Source: Azospirillum halopraeferens DSM 3675
GTDB taxonomy: Bacteria; Pseudomonadota; Alphaproteobacteria; Azospirillales; Azospirillaceae
Direction of reading: 5' to 3'
Assembly (NCBI RefSeq): GCF_000429625.1
Contig: NZ_AUCF01000039.1
Coordinates: 1 to 47,615 of the forward strand
DNA: 47,615 nt
Both the position numbers and the translations under genes were made by a program. Shown in pieces: positions 23,930 through 31,651 of the stretch (positions within the stretch are counted from its first letter, which is position 1; every line of letters starts with the position of its first letter). The notes beneath the pieces were generated by a model. It was not told the origin of the DNA, made no database searches, and was given only the letters and a program-made list of their open reading frames with translations.

Positions 23930-25438
23930 ATGGCAACTTTGTCCGTGGAGGACCTCCTGACGATGAGCGACGCCGCCGTCGCTCCCGGGGTCCCCACCCG
24001 GTTTCTCGAATACCTCAAGGCCGTGCCCGAGGTGCGCCCGGTCTTCTTCGCCGACCTTCCGGCCCCGGCGCCCTTCCCCGCCAACGTCCCGGGCATCCGC
24101 CCGCTCGACACCGGCTGGCTGAAGACGATTTCGGTGGCGCTGGTGTGCGCCGCGGCGACCCGGCTGGTGGTGCGCAACTTCAACCGGCTCGTGGACGCCG
24201 ACCGTGTGAACGCGGTGCTCGACCGTGAGCTGGCCCCGGACAGCCCGGCCGCGATCGCGGCCGGGAATGCCATCTACGACGCCGGGTTCGGTGCCAGCGC
24301 GGCAAGTCGCAACGGCACGTCGTTCCAGGCCTACCTCGCCAACGGACCCGCCGGCTGGGGGACCGAACTGGCCAACGCCGTGACCGACAACGCCTACCGG
24401 AACCAGATCGACATCAGGTACGGCGAGGCGACCATCGACGACCGGATCCGGCTGGGCCGCCACCTGGAGCTGGTGTCCTACATGGTGGGCCGGCTGAACC
24501 CGGCGGAGCGCGACCGTGTGACCCGGTGCTTTGCCGAGTGGTTCCCGCAGGCCACCGGCTTCAAGCCGGTGAGCCGCCTGATCCGGGCCGACTACACCCC
24601 CCTCACCGTCTTCGACGCGGTGTCGACCGTGGCGGGCACGCGGCGGTATGTCCCGAACACCGTCATTTCACCGATGGCGGCGCCTCCGCCGCAGAACTAC
24701 ATCTGGGGGGAAGCGTTCACGCGCTTCCTGGACCGCGAGGGCGGCGCCTACCGGACCGGCGTCAGGCCCGACGACTGGGAGATCGTGACGATCTTCTCCT
24801 GCTTCGTCCGCGGCACCCCGGTGTGTCTGGCCGACGGCTCGTCGAAGCCGATCGAGGCGGTCGGGGCCGGCGACGGGCTGCTTGCCGCCGACGGCGCCGT
24901 GACCGTCCGCGCGTCCGAGGACGGCGAGCGGATCCCGGACGCGCCGCAGACCATCCACGGCTTCAACGAGCTGCCGCCCTTCGTGTCGGCCGGCCACACC
25001 TTCCTCACCGCCACGGGGCCGAAGGCCATCGACCCGGAGGCCGCGGCCGCGATCAACCCCGACGTCCCGGTGGAGCGGCTCCGGGTCGGCGACACGCTCC
25101 TCCGGCTGGTGTCCGCGCAGCCGTTCGCGATGGAGGCGGTCACCGTCGAGCGCATCACGACCGCCGCGCTCGCCCCCGGGGAGAGCCTGTTCGCCCTTGT
25201 GGTGGACGGCCCGCAGAGCTACTTCGCCGGCGGTTTCCTGGTCGCGGCCAACTATCCCTGCGTGACCGAAGGGCGCATCGCGGACGGGATCGAGGCCCTG
25301 TCGGCGGCCGAACGCGCCGAGCTGCGCGCCACCCTGCGGCCCGTGATGCCCCTGCTGATGACGGTGCTGCGCGGGTTCGCCGGGCCGCGCCTGACGCGGC
25401 TGCTGACCGAGGACACGCAACCGGAGGACCGGCCATGA
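23930..25438 (+). CDS. Hint-domain (hedgehog/intein-type) protein of unknown function, 502 aa
   Basis: Residues 1-280 are an unrecognised, mostly helical N-terminal region. Residues about 291-441 form a Hint autoprocessing domain: the nucleophile Cys291 opens 'SCFVRGTPVCLADG', followed by 'IEAVGAGD', the block 'SAGHTFLTATGPKAIDP' with His356, 'LRVGDTLL', and the closing 'SYFAGGFLVAANYP'. The usual terminal His-Asn of splicing inteins is Ala-Asn here. No homing endonuclease is present. Residues 450-502 resemble the tail of the next protein, so Hint sits inside a paralogous scaffold. Self-cleavage before Cys291 would release a 290-residue N-terminal piece. Its stop overlaps the next ATG (ATGA). 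Confidence 0.85.
   Translation: MATLSVEDLLTMSDAAVAPGVPTRFLEYLKAVPEVRPVFFADLPAPAPFPANVPGIRPLDTGWLKTISVALVCAAATRLVVRNFNRLVDADRVNAVLDRELAPDSPAAIAAGNAIYDAGFGASAASRNGTSFQAYLANGPAGWGTELANAVTDNAYRNQIDIRYGEATIDDRIRLGRHLELVSYMVGRLNPAERDRVTRCFAEWFPQATGFKPVSRLIRADYTPLTVFDAVSTVAGTRRYVPNTVISPMAAPPPQNYIWGEAFTRFLDREGGAYRTGVRPDDWEIVTIFSCFVRGTPVCLADGSSKPIEAVGAGDGLLAADGAVTVRASEDGERIPDAPQTIHGFNELPPFVSAGHTFLTATGPKAIDPEAAAAINPDVPVERLRVGDTLLRLVSAQPFAMEAVTVERITTAALAPGESLFALVVDGPQSYFAGGFLVAANYPCVTEGRIADGIEALSAAERAELRATLRPVMPLLMTVLRGFAGPRLTRLLTEDTQPEDRP
24800..25252 (+). other. Hint (hedgehog/intein) domain within the preceding gene
   Basis: Codons for Cys291 to Asn441. Recognised by the Cys at the N-terminal edge after Ser, 'RGTPV', 'DG', 'I..V..GD', 'AGHTFLT.TG.KAI', a second 'L.VGD.L', and 'Y.AGG.LV' followed by Asn. 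The block 'GHTFLT..G.KAIDPEA' is shared with Hint domains of bacterial secreted and toxin-like proteins. At 151 residues it is a minimal domain with no endonuclease insert. Confidence 0.82.
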
Positions 25439-26346
25439 GCACGGGTTTGACCCTGGACTCCCTGATCGCGCTCGACGACCGTCCGGCGCGGGAGATGGCC
25501 TATCGGACCCTCGCCGGCCATCTCCTGTCGGCCCCGGCGCTCCGGCCGCTCTTTCCCTCCCGTGATCCCGTGCACCCGCCGGCCGCCGACGCCGAATGGG
25601 TCGATGCGGTGGCCGAGGCTGCCTTGCAGCTCTGGCTGTCCTCGTCCGGCATCGGATGGCTGGCCGACGATCCCGTCTCCCGGAACCCCGCCGCCACGCT
25701 CGACGGGCTCCTGGAGCCGGACCGGCCGGGGCACCGGGCGACGGCGGAGGCGCTCTACCGCTGGGCCCTGCCCTCCCACGGCCATGGCGGCGGGACGGTC
25801 CTGATGGCCTATGTGGCCGACAGCGCCGGCCGATGGGGGGAGCGGCTGGCGGACCGGCTGACCGGCGCGGAGGCCCGCGCGCGTGCGGCCGCGGCCGGCC
25901 CGTCCGGGCAGGCGGAGGAGATCACCCGCATCGCCGGCATCCTGGAATGGCTGGCCCCGGAGCGGGTGCCGGCGGTGATGCAGGCGCTCGCCGGCTCGCC
26001 CATGCCGCCCGGCACGGGGTTCCGCTTCCGGCAGGGGCCGCTGCTCGACCACTTCTTCCCGACGGTCGCCGAAGCCATCAACCGCCGCCTGACCGAGGGC
26101 ACGCTGACGCGTCTGTGCGGCTACACCCTCGCCTCGTCGCTGGGCGGGGAATCCGCCCTGGTCGAACCGGAGGAGCCCGTGGCACGCCTGACCGCGACGG
26201 TGCTGCGCGAACGGTTCGCGGAACTGTCGCCCGCGGAGCGGCGGATGCTCGGCGACGCGCTGGTCCGCGCGCTGCCGATCCTGCGCAAGGCGGTGGGAGG
26301 GTTCATCGAGCCCACGATCCGCGGTCTGGCGTCGCCGCAAGACTGA
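25435..26346 (+). CDS. Paralogue of the Hint protein lacking the Hint domain, 303 aa
   Basis: A 303-residue cytosolic-looking protein. It shares with the upstream Hint protein an N-terminal segment ('LRPLF' versus 'VRPVFF'), a central 'AYVADSAGRWGERLADRLT' versus 'AYLANGPAGWGTELANAVT', a 'PPGTGF' versus 'PQATGF' landmark, and the C-terminal 'LSPAERRMLGDAL' versus 'LSAAERAELRATL' region. It has no Hint domain: the join falls between about residues 225 and 255. The ATG overlaps the previous stop, so both are made from one message. Function unknown; the pair may form a heteromer. Confidence 0.78.
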   Translation: MSTGLTLDSLIALDDRPAREMAYRTLAGHLLSAPALRPLFPSRDPVHPPAADAEWVDAVAEAALQLWLSSSGIGWLADDPVSRNPAATLDGLLEPDRPGHRATAEALYRWALPSHGHGGGTVLMAYVADSAGRWGERLADRLTGAEARARAAAAGPSGQAEEITRIAGILEWLAPERVPAVMQALAGSPMPPGTGFRFRQGPLLDHFFPTVAEAINRRLTEGTLTRLCGYTLASSLGGESALVEPEEPVARLTATVLRERFAELSPAERRMLGDALVRALPILRKAVGGFIEPTIRGLASPQD

Positions 26347-26381
26347 TGCGGCCGGGAATGTCGTCACGGAGGAGCGTTCGA

Positions 26382-27149
26382 ATGATCGGTGTCCGGTGGC
26401 TGAAGGCGCGCGCGGCCCGTTGGCTGGGCGTCGCCATGCTGGCCGTCATGGTGTGCGGGGCACAGGCCGACCCCGCCTTCGCGTTGCGCGTATCGACCGC
26501 GTACTGGAAGACCCCGCAGGACAAGATCCTGCACTACTGGATCGACGCCGGCAGCTTCCCCGACGCCGACCAGCTCGCCCTTCTCCGCGCCAATCTGACG
26601 AAGGCGACGGACGACTGGGAGAACATCTGCCGGGACTGCGGCATCCGTTTCATCGAGGTGGCCAACCGGAGCGACGCGACCTTCCTCGTCGTCGGCGTCA
26701 ACGTGCAGCGTGCGTTCCTGGCCGACGGCTTCAACCCGAGCGATCCCAGGGACAAATGGGTCCTGAAGATCGACCGCAGCTACTTCAACCCGCGCAGCCG
26801 GTTCGACAAGATCGGCGTCCTGCGCCACGAGCTGGGCCACATCCTGGGGTACCGTCACGAACAGATCGTGGCGCCGGAAGACCGTTTCGTGGCATGCGGG
26901 TGGAAGACGGAAAGGAACACCGACGCCGCTTCGGTGATCGCCCTCACCGCCTATGATCCCGAATCCCTGATGCACTATCCCTGCGGGATCGAGGCGGAGA
27001 GCGTCCTGTTCGGCTTCTCACCCCTGGACATCGACGGCCACCGCCGCCTGTACGGCCCGAATCCCGTCGCGGTCGCGGTGCCGGACGCCGCCTCCCCCAT
27101 GACCGGGGCACCGGCTGCCGGCACGCCGCAGCCCGTCTCCGCCGAATGA
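26382..27149 (+). CDS. Secreted zinc metalloprotease of the metzincin type, 255 aa
   Basis: The start at MIGVRWLKAR is chosen because GGAGGAG lies seven bases upstream; an ATG at 26346 overlaps the previous stop but lacks a box. Residues 1-32 are a signal peptide. The catalytic motif 'HELGHILGYRHEQ' (HExxHxxGxxH) lies near residue 150 and a Met-turn candidate in 'SLMHYPCG' near residue 198, both matching metzincins; the 'GFSPLDIDGHRRLYG' ending is like matrixin/astacin-type bacterial enzymes. The C-terminal 35 residues are Pro/Ala-rich. It closes the five-gene run and might process the large or Hint proteins, an inference from position. Confidence 0.88.
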   Translation: MIGVRWLKARAARWLGVAMLAVMVCGAQADPAFALRVSTAYWKTPQDKILHYWIDAGSFPDADQLALLRANLTKATDDWENICRDCGIRFIEVANRSDATFLVVGVNVQRAFLADGFNPSDPRDKWVLKIDRSYFNPRSRFDKIGVLRHELGHILGYRHEQIVAPEDRFVACGWKTERNTDAASVIALTAYDPESLMHYPCGIEAESVLFGFSPLDIDGHRRLYGPNPVAVAVPDAASPMTGAPAAGTPQPVSAE

Positions 27150-27165
27150 ACCCGGCCGGGCTCCG

Positions 27166-27399
27166 GAGACCTGCGTCGTCGGGCAGGCCGGCCTGATCGA
27201 CGACGACGCCGCCGCCCGGCGCGGGGGCGAGACCATCTCCACGGCAACGACCGAAAGCACGGTCCGGCGCCTGCTGCACCGGCGCATGGGCGCCAATCAG
27301 CAGATGCGCCGGTCCCCGCGCGGTGCCCACCGGATGTTGACGGTCCGCACCACGGTGATGAACGGGACATTCGCCGCGGATCATACCGACGGCACGTGA
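27166..27399 (+). pseudogene. Remnant of an insertion-sequence transposase (C-terminal part)
   Basis: A 77-codon open frame with no start reads 'GGETISTATTESTVRRLLHRR' (part only), 'MGANQQMRRSPRGAHRML' and 'VRTTVMNGTF'. This is the C-terminal signature of a transposase family I believe is ISKra4-like, where Lys/Arg-Gln-Gln-Met-Arg-Trp-x-Pro-Arg-Gly-Ala-His is conserved; here Trp is replaced by Arg. The N-terminal nine-tenths are missing. The end of the frame runs into palindromic repeat copy B, which may have been an insertion or recombination point. Confidence 0.7.
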
Positions 27400-27494
27400 A
27401 GGGTACCGTCGGTATGACCCTTTCGATCAATGCCAAGGCATTGATCTGCCGGGTTTCACGGCCGGAAAATGATGGAAGTGATCATTTTCCGGCC
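27382..27494. repeat. Modular palindromic repeat, copy B (inverted order)
   Basis: The three modules of copy A in reverse: module c (27382-27416, arms CATACCGACGG), module b (27425-27446, arms GATCAATGCC with an AA centre), module a (27460-27494, arms GGCCGGAAAATGAT, seven-base loop). Spacer text such as 'CTGCCGGGTTT' matches copy A on the other strand. It lies between the transposase remnant and the vapBC pair. Confidence 0.85.
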
Positions 27495-27649
27495 GTATCA
27501 CGCCGCCGCCGAACCATACGCCCGCCGCCCCTTCCGCCCTGCGGCGCCAAGGCCCCCCAAGTTTGCGACGAACTCTCTACCGATTGCGGAATTCTGACAA
27601 ACCGCCCATGTTGTGCAGAAACGCGTCCCGTATTCCGCAGGATTTGCCC

Positions 27650-27910
27650 GTGTCGATCACCATCAAGAACCGCGAGGCGGACTCCCTGCTGGCCGAGCTG
27701 AAGGCGGCCACCGGCAAGGGCGCCTCGCAGCTCGTCCTGGAGCTGCTGCGCCGCGAGGCGCAGCGCCTGCGCGCCCGCCGGGTCCGCAGCGCCGACGACG
27801 CCGAAGCTCGCATGGCCCAGTTGCACCGCGAACTCGCCGCCCGGCCGGTCCTCGACCCGCGCGCGCCCGACGACATTCTCGACTACGACGACAGCGGGCT
27901 GCCCCGCTGA
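27650..27910 (+). CDS. vapB: VapB-family antitoxin
   Basis: An 86-residue antitoxin starting at a GTG with CAGGA eight bases upstream; the longer reading from 27563 has no support. The start 'VSITIKNREADSLLAELKAATG' (part) is the DNA-binding region of the Rv0623-type VapB group, and the C-terminal 'DPRAPDDILDYDDSGLP' is the toxin-binding tail typical for this group. The stop overlaps the vapC ATG (TGATG). It should repress its own operon. The 173 bp between copy B of the palindromic repeat and this gene hold its promoter. Confidence 0.9.
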   Translation: MSITIKNREADSLLAELKAATGKGASQLVLELLRREAQRLRARRVRSADDAEARMAQLHRELAARPVLDPRAPDDILDYDDSGLPR

Positions 27911-28242
27911 TGGTTGTCGACACTTCGGCCATCATGGCCATCCTGTTCGCCGAGCCCGACGCCGCGCGCTACGCCCGCGCCATTGGCACCGCCGATGTTC
28001 GGCTCATCTCGGCCGCCTGGATGGCCGACCACGGCTTCGAGGTCGTGGCGGTCGACGCCGCCCAAGCCGGGCTCGCCCGCGACGCCTTCCTGCGCTTCGG
28101 CAAGGGGCGCCACCCCGCCGGCCTGAACTACGGGGATTGCTTCTCCTACGCCCTGGCCAAATCGACCAACGAGCCGCTGCTGTTCAAAGGCAACGACTTT
28201 CCGCTGACCGATCTGCCTGCCGCTTTGGAGGCGCTGCAATAA
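27910..28242 (+). CDS. vapC: VapC-family PIN-domain protein with internal deletion
   Basis: A 110-residue PIN domain, shorter than the usual 130 or so. The start 'MVVDTSAIMAILFAEPDA' has the first catalytic Asp; the C-terminal half 'GKGRHPAGLNYGDCFSYALA' has the later acidic residues and 'LLFKGNDF' ends it. Between 'VRLISAAW' and 'FEVVAVDAAQ' about 20-25 residues are missing in frame compared with the family as I recall it, including the helix with the conserved Glu that helps bind the metal ion. The toxin may be inactive while the antitoxin is intact. It is coupled to vapB. Confidence 0.82.
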   Translation: MVVDTSAIMAILFAEPDAARYARAIGTADVRLISAAWMADHGFEVVAVDAAQAGLARDAFLRFGKGRHPAGLNYGDCFSYALAKSTNEPLLFKGNDFPLTDLPAALEALQ

Positions 28243-28706
28243 GAGCCGCCGGCAGCCCCGGGGCGCCATGAGCCAAGCCCCCGTCCGCCGTCCCGCGACC
28301 GCCCTCCCGGCCCCCCGCTGGCCGTCGGCCTCGCCGGCGTGGCTGCACCGCGTGCACGGCCATCCCGACCCGACGACGTTCGGTGCGACGCCGAGGGTCG
28401 GTGCCGCTTCGTCCATGAAGTGGATCCGCACCCCTCATACGGTCGGCAATTGATCACTTCCATCTATTGCCGACCGTAAAACCCGGCAGATCAATGCCTT
28501 GGCATTGATCGAGAGGGTAATACCGGCCGGATTGATCGGCGCGCACCGGCGCCAGCCGAGCGAACGATCGTCGCATTCGCCACAAATCCCACACAAACCG
28601 CGGGTTTACCCCGGATCGCGTCCGGGTTCCACCCGGTTGTTGGCCTTTGTTCCGCGCACGTATCATCAGCAGACAAGAATATTCGGCAAAGACCGAACAC
28701 TCAGGG
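28243..28706 (+). promoter_or_regulatory. Region between vapC and sox genes, with a dyad before soxC
   Basis: This 464-bp gap holds no supported gene; a 61-codon frame at 28268-28453 looks random (Pro/Ala/Arg). Palindromic repeat copy C occupies 28439-28510. Directly before soxC a dyad TTCGG-6 nt-CCGAA lies at 28682-28697, ten bases before the ATG at 28707, and could be an operator for a sox repressor, though no soxR gene is present. The stretch 28560-28690 is moderately AT-rich and is the likely sox promoter. Confidence 0.4.
28439..28510. repeat. Modular palindromic repeat, copy C (two hairpins)
   Basis: Module a variant at 28439-28477: arms ACGGTCGGCAAT and ATTGCCGACCGT, loop containing TGATCACTTCCATC. 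Module b at 28489-28510: arms GATCAATGCC and GGCATTGATC with a TT centre, identical in its arms to copy B. A following 'GAGAGGGTAATACCGGCCGG' looks like a decayed module c. Same orientation as copy A. Confidence 0.8.
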
Positions 28707-30128
28707 ATGGTGATGACACTCATGCGCACAGCCAAGGGGGACAGCCCCCGAGCCGGCCCCCCCGATCCCGCGGCGGATGTGACGTCCGGGCGTCTGCGGC
28801 GGGCCCCCGAGAACTTCCTGACCGGAGAGCAGATCCACCTGGTCAGCAAAGGCCGGCGCGAGTTCCTGCGCGCCGGTTTCCTGGCCGCCGGTGCCGCCAC
28901 GGTCGCCGCCGCGGCCGTCGCCGCCCCGTCCGCCGTTGCGGCGGGGGCCGGCGACCCCGACATCCTGCAAACCACGCCCTGGGGCGGCAGCCTCGGCCGG
29001 CCGGTCGCCGCCAACCCCTACGGCCTGCCGTCGCGCCACGAGCGCGCCCTGGCGCGCCGCCAGAGCCCCGGCCTGACCCAGGTCGCCGCGGCCAGCGTGT
29101 CGTTCACGCCGCTGCAGGGGCTGTTCGGCATCATCACCCCGTCCGGCCTGCATTTCGAACGGCACCACCAGGGCTGGCACGACATCGACCCGGCCCGGCA
29201 CCGCTTCATGATCAACGGCGCACGGCCGGAGCTGGTGCGCACGCCCAAGGTCTACACGCTGGACGACCTGATGCGCCTGCCTTCGGTGTCGCGCATGCAC
29301 TTCATCGAGTGCGGCGCCAACACCGGCATGGAGTGGGGCAACGTCGCGGTCCCCACCGTCCAGTACAGCCACGGCATGCTGTCGTGCAGCGAATTCACCG
29401 GCGTGCCCCTGCGCACCCTGCTGGAGGATTGCGGGGCCGACCTGCGGGCCGCCCGGTTCGTGCTGGCGGAGGGCGGCGACGGCTCGTCGATGACCCGCAC
29501 CATCCCCATCGAGCCGGTGCTGTCCGGCGAGGTGCTGGTGGCCTACGGCCAGAACGGCGAGATGCTGCGGCCGGAGAACGGCTATCCCCTGCGCCTGGTG
29601 GTGCCGGGCGTGCAGGGCGTGTCGTGGGTGAAGTGGCTGCGCCGCATCGAGGTGGGCGAACGCCCCTACGCCGCCAAGGACGAGGCGATCCACTACGTCG
29701 ACCTGATGCCCGACGGGCAGCACCGGCAGTACACCTCGATCCAGGAGTGCAAGTCCGTCATCACCACCCCGTCGGGCGGCCAGGCGCTGCTCGACCGCGG
29801 CTTCTTCTCGGTCAGCGGCCTGGCCTGGTCGGGGCGCGGCCGCATCACGCGGGTGGACGTGTCGTTCGACGGCGGCATCAACTGGACCGAGGCGACCCTG
29901 CAAACCCCCGTCCTGTCCAAATGCCTGACCCGCTTCAGCGTGCCCTGGGTGTGGGACGGTCGTCCCGCCCTGCTGCAATCGCGCGCCGTCGACGAGACCG
30001 GCTACGTCCAGCCCTCTTACGGCCAGTTGCGGCAGGTGCGCGGCACGCGGTCGATCTACCACAACAACGCCATCCAGACCTGGCAGGTCGCCGAAAACGG
30101 GGATGTGAGCAATGTCCAGATCCTTTAG
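28707..30128 (+). CDS. soxC: Sulfane dehydrogenase molybdoprotein subunit SoxC
   Basis: A 473-residue exported molybdoenzyme of the sulfite oxidase family. The signal has the twin-arginine motif 'GRREFLRAGFLAAG' near residue 49, fitting export of a folded cofactor protein. The molybdenum-ligating Cys is in 'HFIECGANTG' near residue 202; 'SCSEFTGVPLRTLLED' and 'LAWSGRGRITRVDVSFDGG' mark the catalytic and dimer domains. With SoxD it oxidises the protein-bound sulfane sulfur in the periplasmic Sox cycle. Start 28707 is the first of two close ATGs; 28722 is also possible. The stop overlaps soxD by 17 bp. Confidence 0.95.
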   Translation: MVMTLMRTAKGDSPRAGPPDPAADVTSGRLRRAPENFLTGEQIHLVSKGRREFLRAGFLAAGAATVAAAAVAAPSAVAAGAGDPDILQTTPWGGSLGRPVAANPYGLPSRHERALARRQSPGLTQVAAASVSFTPLQGLFGIITPSGLHFERHHQGWHDIDPARHRFMINGARPELVRTPKVYTLDDLMRLPSVSRMHFIECGANTGMEWGNVAVPTVQYSHGMLSCSEFTGVPLRTLLEDCGADLRAARFVLAEGGDGSSMTRTIPIEPVLSGEVLVAYGQNGEMLRPENGYPLRLVVPGVQGVSWVKWLRRIEVGERPYAAKDEAIHYVDLMPDGQHRQYTSIQECKSVITTPSGGQALLDRGFFSVSGLAWSGRGRITRVDVSFDGGINWTEATLQTPVLSKCLTRFSVPWVWDGRPALLQSRAVDETGYVQPSYGQLRQVRGTRSIYHNNAIQTWQVAENGDVSNVQIL

Positions 30129-31143
30129 GGCACTGCTCCTGGCCGGTGTCCTGTGCGCCGCCCTGCCGGCGGGTGCGGCCGACGGATTCGGCCTCGGCCG
30201 CCCCGCCACCCCGGACGAGATCCGCGCCTGGGACATCGACGTGGGGCCCGACTTCGCCGGCCTGCCGCCGGGGTCCGGCACCGTCGACCGCGGCATGGAG
30301 ATCTGGGAGAGCACCTGCGCCGGTTGCCACGGCACCTTCGGCGAGAGCAACACCGTGTTCTCCCCGCTGATCGGCGGCACCACGGCCGAGGACATGGCGA
30401 GCGGCCGCGTCGCCACGCTGCAACGGCCCGACTTCCCCCAGCGCACCACCGTCATGAAGGTGGCGACGGTATCCACCCTGTACGACTACATCCGCCGCGC
30501 CATGCCCTGGAACGCGCCCAAGTCGCTGAGCGACGACGACGTGTACGCGGTGCTCGCCTACATGCTGAACCTGGCGGAGATCGTGCCCGACGACTTCGTG
30601 CTGAACGAGGCGACGATCCGCGACGTGCAGGCGGTGATGCCCAACCGCAACGGCATGACCACGGCGCACGCCCTGTGGCCGGGGCCGGGATTCGACACCG
30701 CCGGCGCCGCGCCGGACACCGCCAACACCCTGTGCATGAAGGACTGCAAGGCGGGCGTGGAGCTGGCCTCCACCTTGCCCGACCACGCGCTGGGCGCCCA
30801 CGGCAACCTCGCCGCGCAGAACCGGATCATCGGACCGGTCCGCGGCCGGCGCACCGGCCCCGACGAGGAACCGGACGACGACGCCCCCTCGCCCCGCATC
30901 CTGGCCGAACAGGCGGGCTGCCTGGCGTGCCACGGCGTCGACACCCGGATCGTCGGCCCCGGCTACCGCGAGATCGCCGAACGCTACCGCGGCCGGGACA
31001 GCGTGCCCGCCCTGGTGGCCAAGGTGAAGGACGGCGGCGACGGCGTGTGGGGCGACATCCCCATGCCGCCGCAGCCCGACCTGAACGACGACCAGGCGCG
31101 GATCCTGGTCGAATGGATCCTGGCGGGCGCGCCGGGGACGTGA
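30112..31143 (+). CDS. soxD: Diheme cytochrome c SoxD, sulfane dehydrogenase subunit
   Basis: A 343-residue periplasmic cytochrome: signal peptide to residue 22, first haem 'CAGCHG' near residue 70, second haem 'CLACHG' near residue 272. The N-terminal half after the signal shows 'GLGRPATPDEIRAWDIDV', typical of SoxD. It takes electrons from SoxC and passes them to cytochrome c. Translation is coupled to soxC by the 17-bp overlap. Two additional cysteines in 'TLCMKDCKAG' are present between the haem domains. Confidence 0.95.
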   Translation: MSRSFRALLLAGVLCAALPAGAADGFGLGRPATPDEIRAWDIDVGPDFAGLPPGSGTVDRGMEIWESTCAGCHGTFGESNTVFSPLIGGTTAEDMASGRVATLQRPDFPQRTTVMKVATVSTLYDYIRRAMPWNAPKSLSDDDVYAVLAYMLNLAEIVPDDFVLNEATIRDVQAVMPNRNGMTTAHALWPGPGFDTAGAAPDTANTLCMKDCKAGVELASTLPDHALGAHGNLAAQNRIIGPVRGRRTGPDEEPDDDAPSPRILAEQAGCLACHGVDTRIVGPGYREIAERYRGRDSVPALVAKVKDGGDGVWGDIPMPPQPDLNDDQARILVEWILAGAPGT

Positions 31144-31168
31144 GTCGAACGAGGAGGACATCGAAACC

Positions 31169-31627
31169 ATGATCGAACATCCGATGGAGCGCCGGCAGGT
31201 GCTCACCCTGCTGGGGGCGCTGGCGGCGGCGGGAATGGTGTTCCCGCGCATGGCCCTGGCCAACTGGGACAAGGCGGCCTTCGAGGCCCGCACCATGGAC
31301 GAGGCGCTGAAGGCCCTGGGCGCCGGCACGCCGGCCACCGGCGGCGACGTCCAGATCATCGCGTCGGACATCGCCGAGAACGGCGCGGTGGTGCCGGTGC
31401 AGGCGGTCAGCAAGCTGCCCAACACCGAACGCATCGCCATCCTGGTCGAGAAGAACCCGAGCATGCTGGCCGGGTCCTTCGACATCGCCGCGGACACCAT
31501 CCCGGACGTCACCGCCCGCATCAAGATGGGCCAGACCTCCAACGTCCACGTCCTGGTGAAGGCGGACGGCAAGTTCTACACCGCGTCCAAGGAAATCAAG
31601 GTCACGCTGGGCGGCTGCGGCGGCTGA
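31169..31627 (+). CDS. soxY: Sulfur carrier subunit SoxY
   Basis: A 152-residue protein exported through a twin-arginine-like leader ('MERRQVLTLLGALAAAG', one Arg pair). It ends exactly in 'KVTLGGCGG', the flexible swinging arm whose Cys carries the sulfur substrate as it moves between Sox enzymes. The core 'IAILVEKNPSMLAGSF' is typical. A GAGGAGG box precedes it. soxZ follows 24 bp later; the two products form the SoxYZ heterodimer, which has no leader of its own on Z and is co-exported. Confidence 0.96.
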   Translation: MIEHPMERRQVLTLLGALAAAGMVFPRMALANWDKAAFEARTMDEALKALGAGTPATGGDVQIIASDIAENGAVVPVQAVSKLPNTERIAILVEKNPSMLAGSFDIAADTIPDVTARIKMGQTSNVHVLVKADGKFYTASKEIKVTLGGCGG

Positions 31628-31651
31628 GGCGGAACGGAAAGGAGCACCGAC

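Noticed and set aside
24800..25252. The Hint domain as a true splicing intein
   Set aside because: The usual C-terminal His-Asn is Ala-Asn, no endonuclease is present, and the host protein is not a typical intein host. A cleavage-type Hint domain fits better.
27563..27649. An N-terminal extension of vapB from the ATG at 27563
   Set aside because: The extra 29 residues do not resemble the family and the GTG at 27650 has a better ribosome-binding site.
28268..28453. A 61-codon plus-strand frame after vapC
   Set aside because: Composition is Pro/Ala/Arg noise, no RBS, and it ends inside palindromic repeat copy C.
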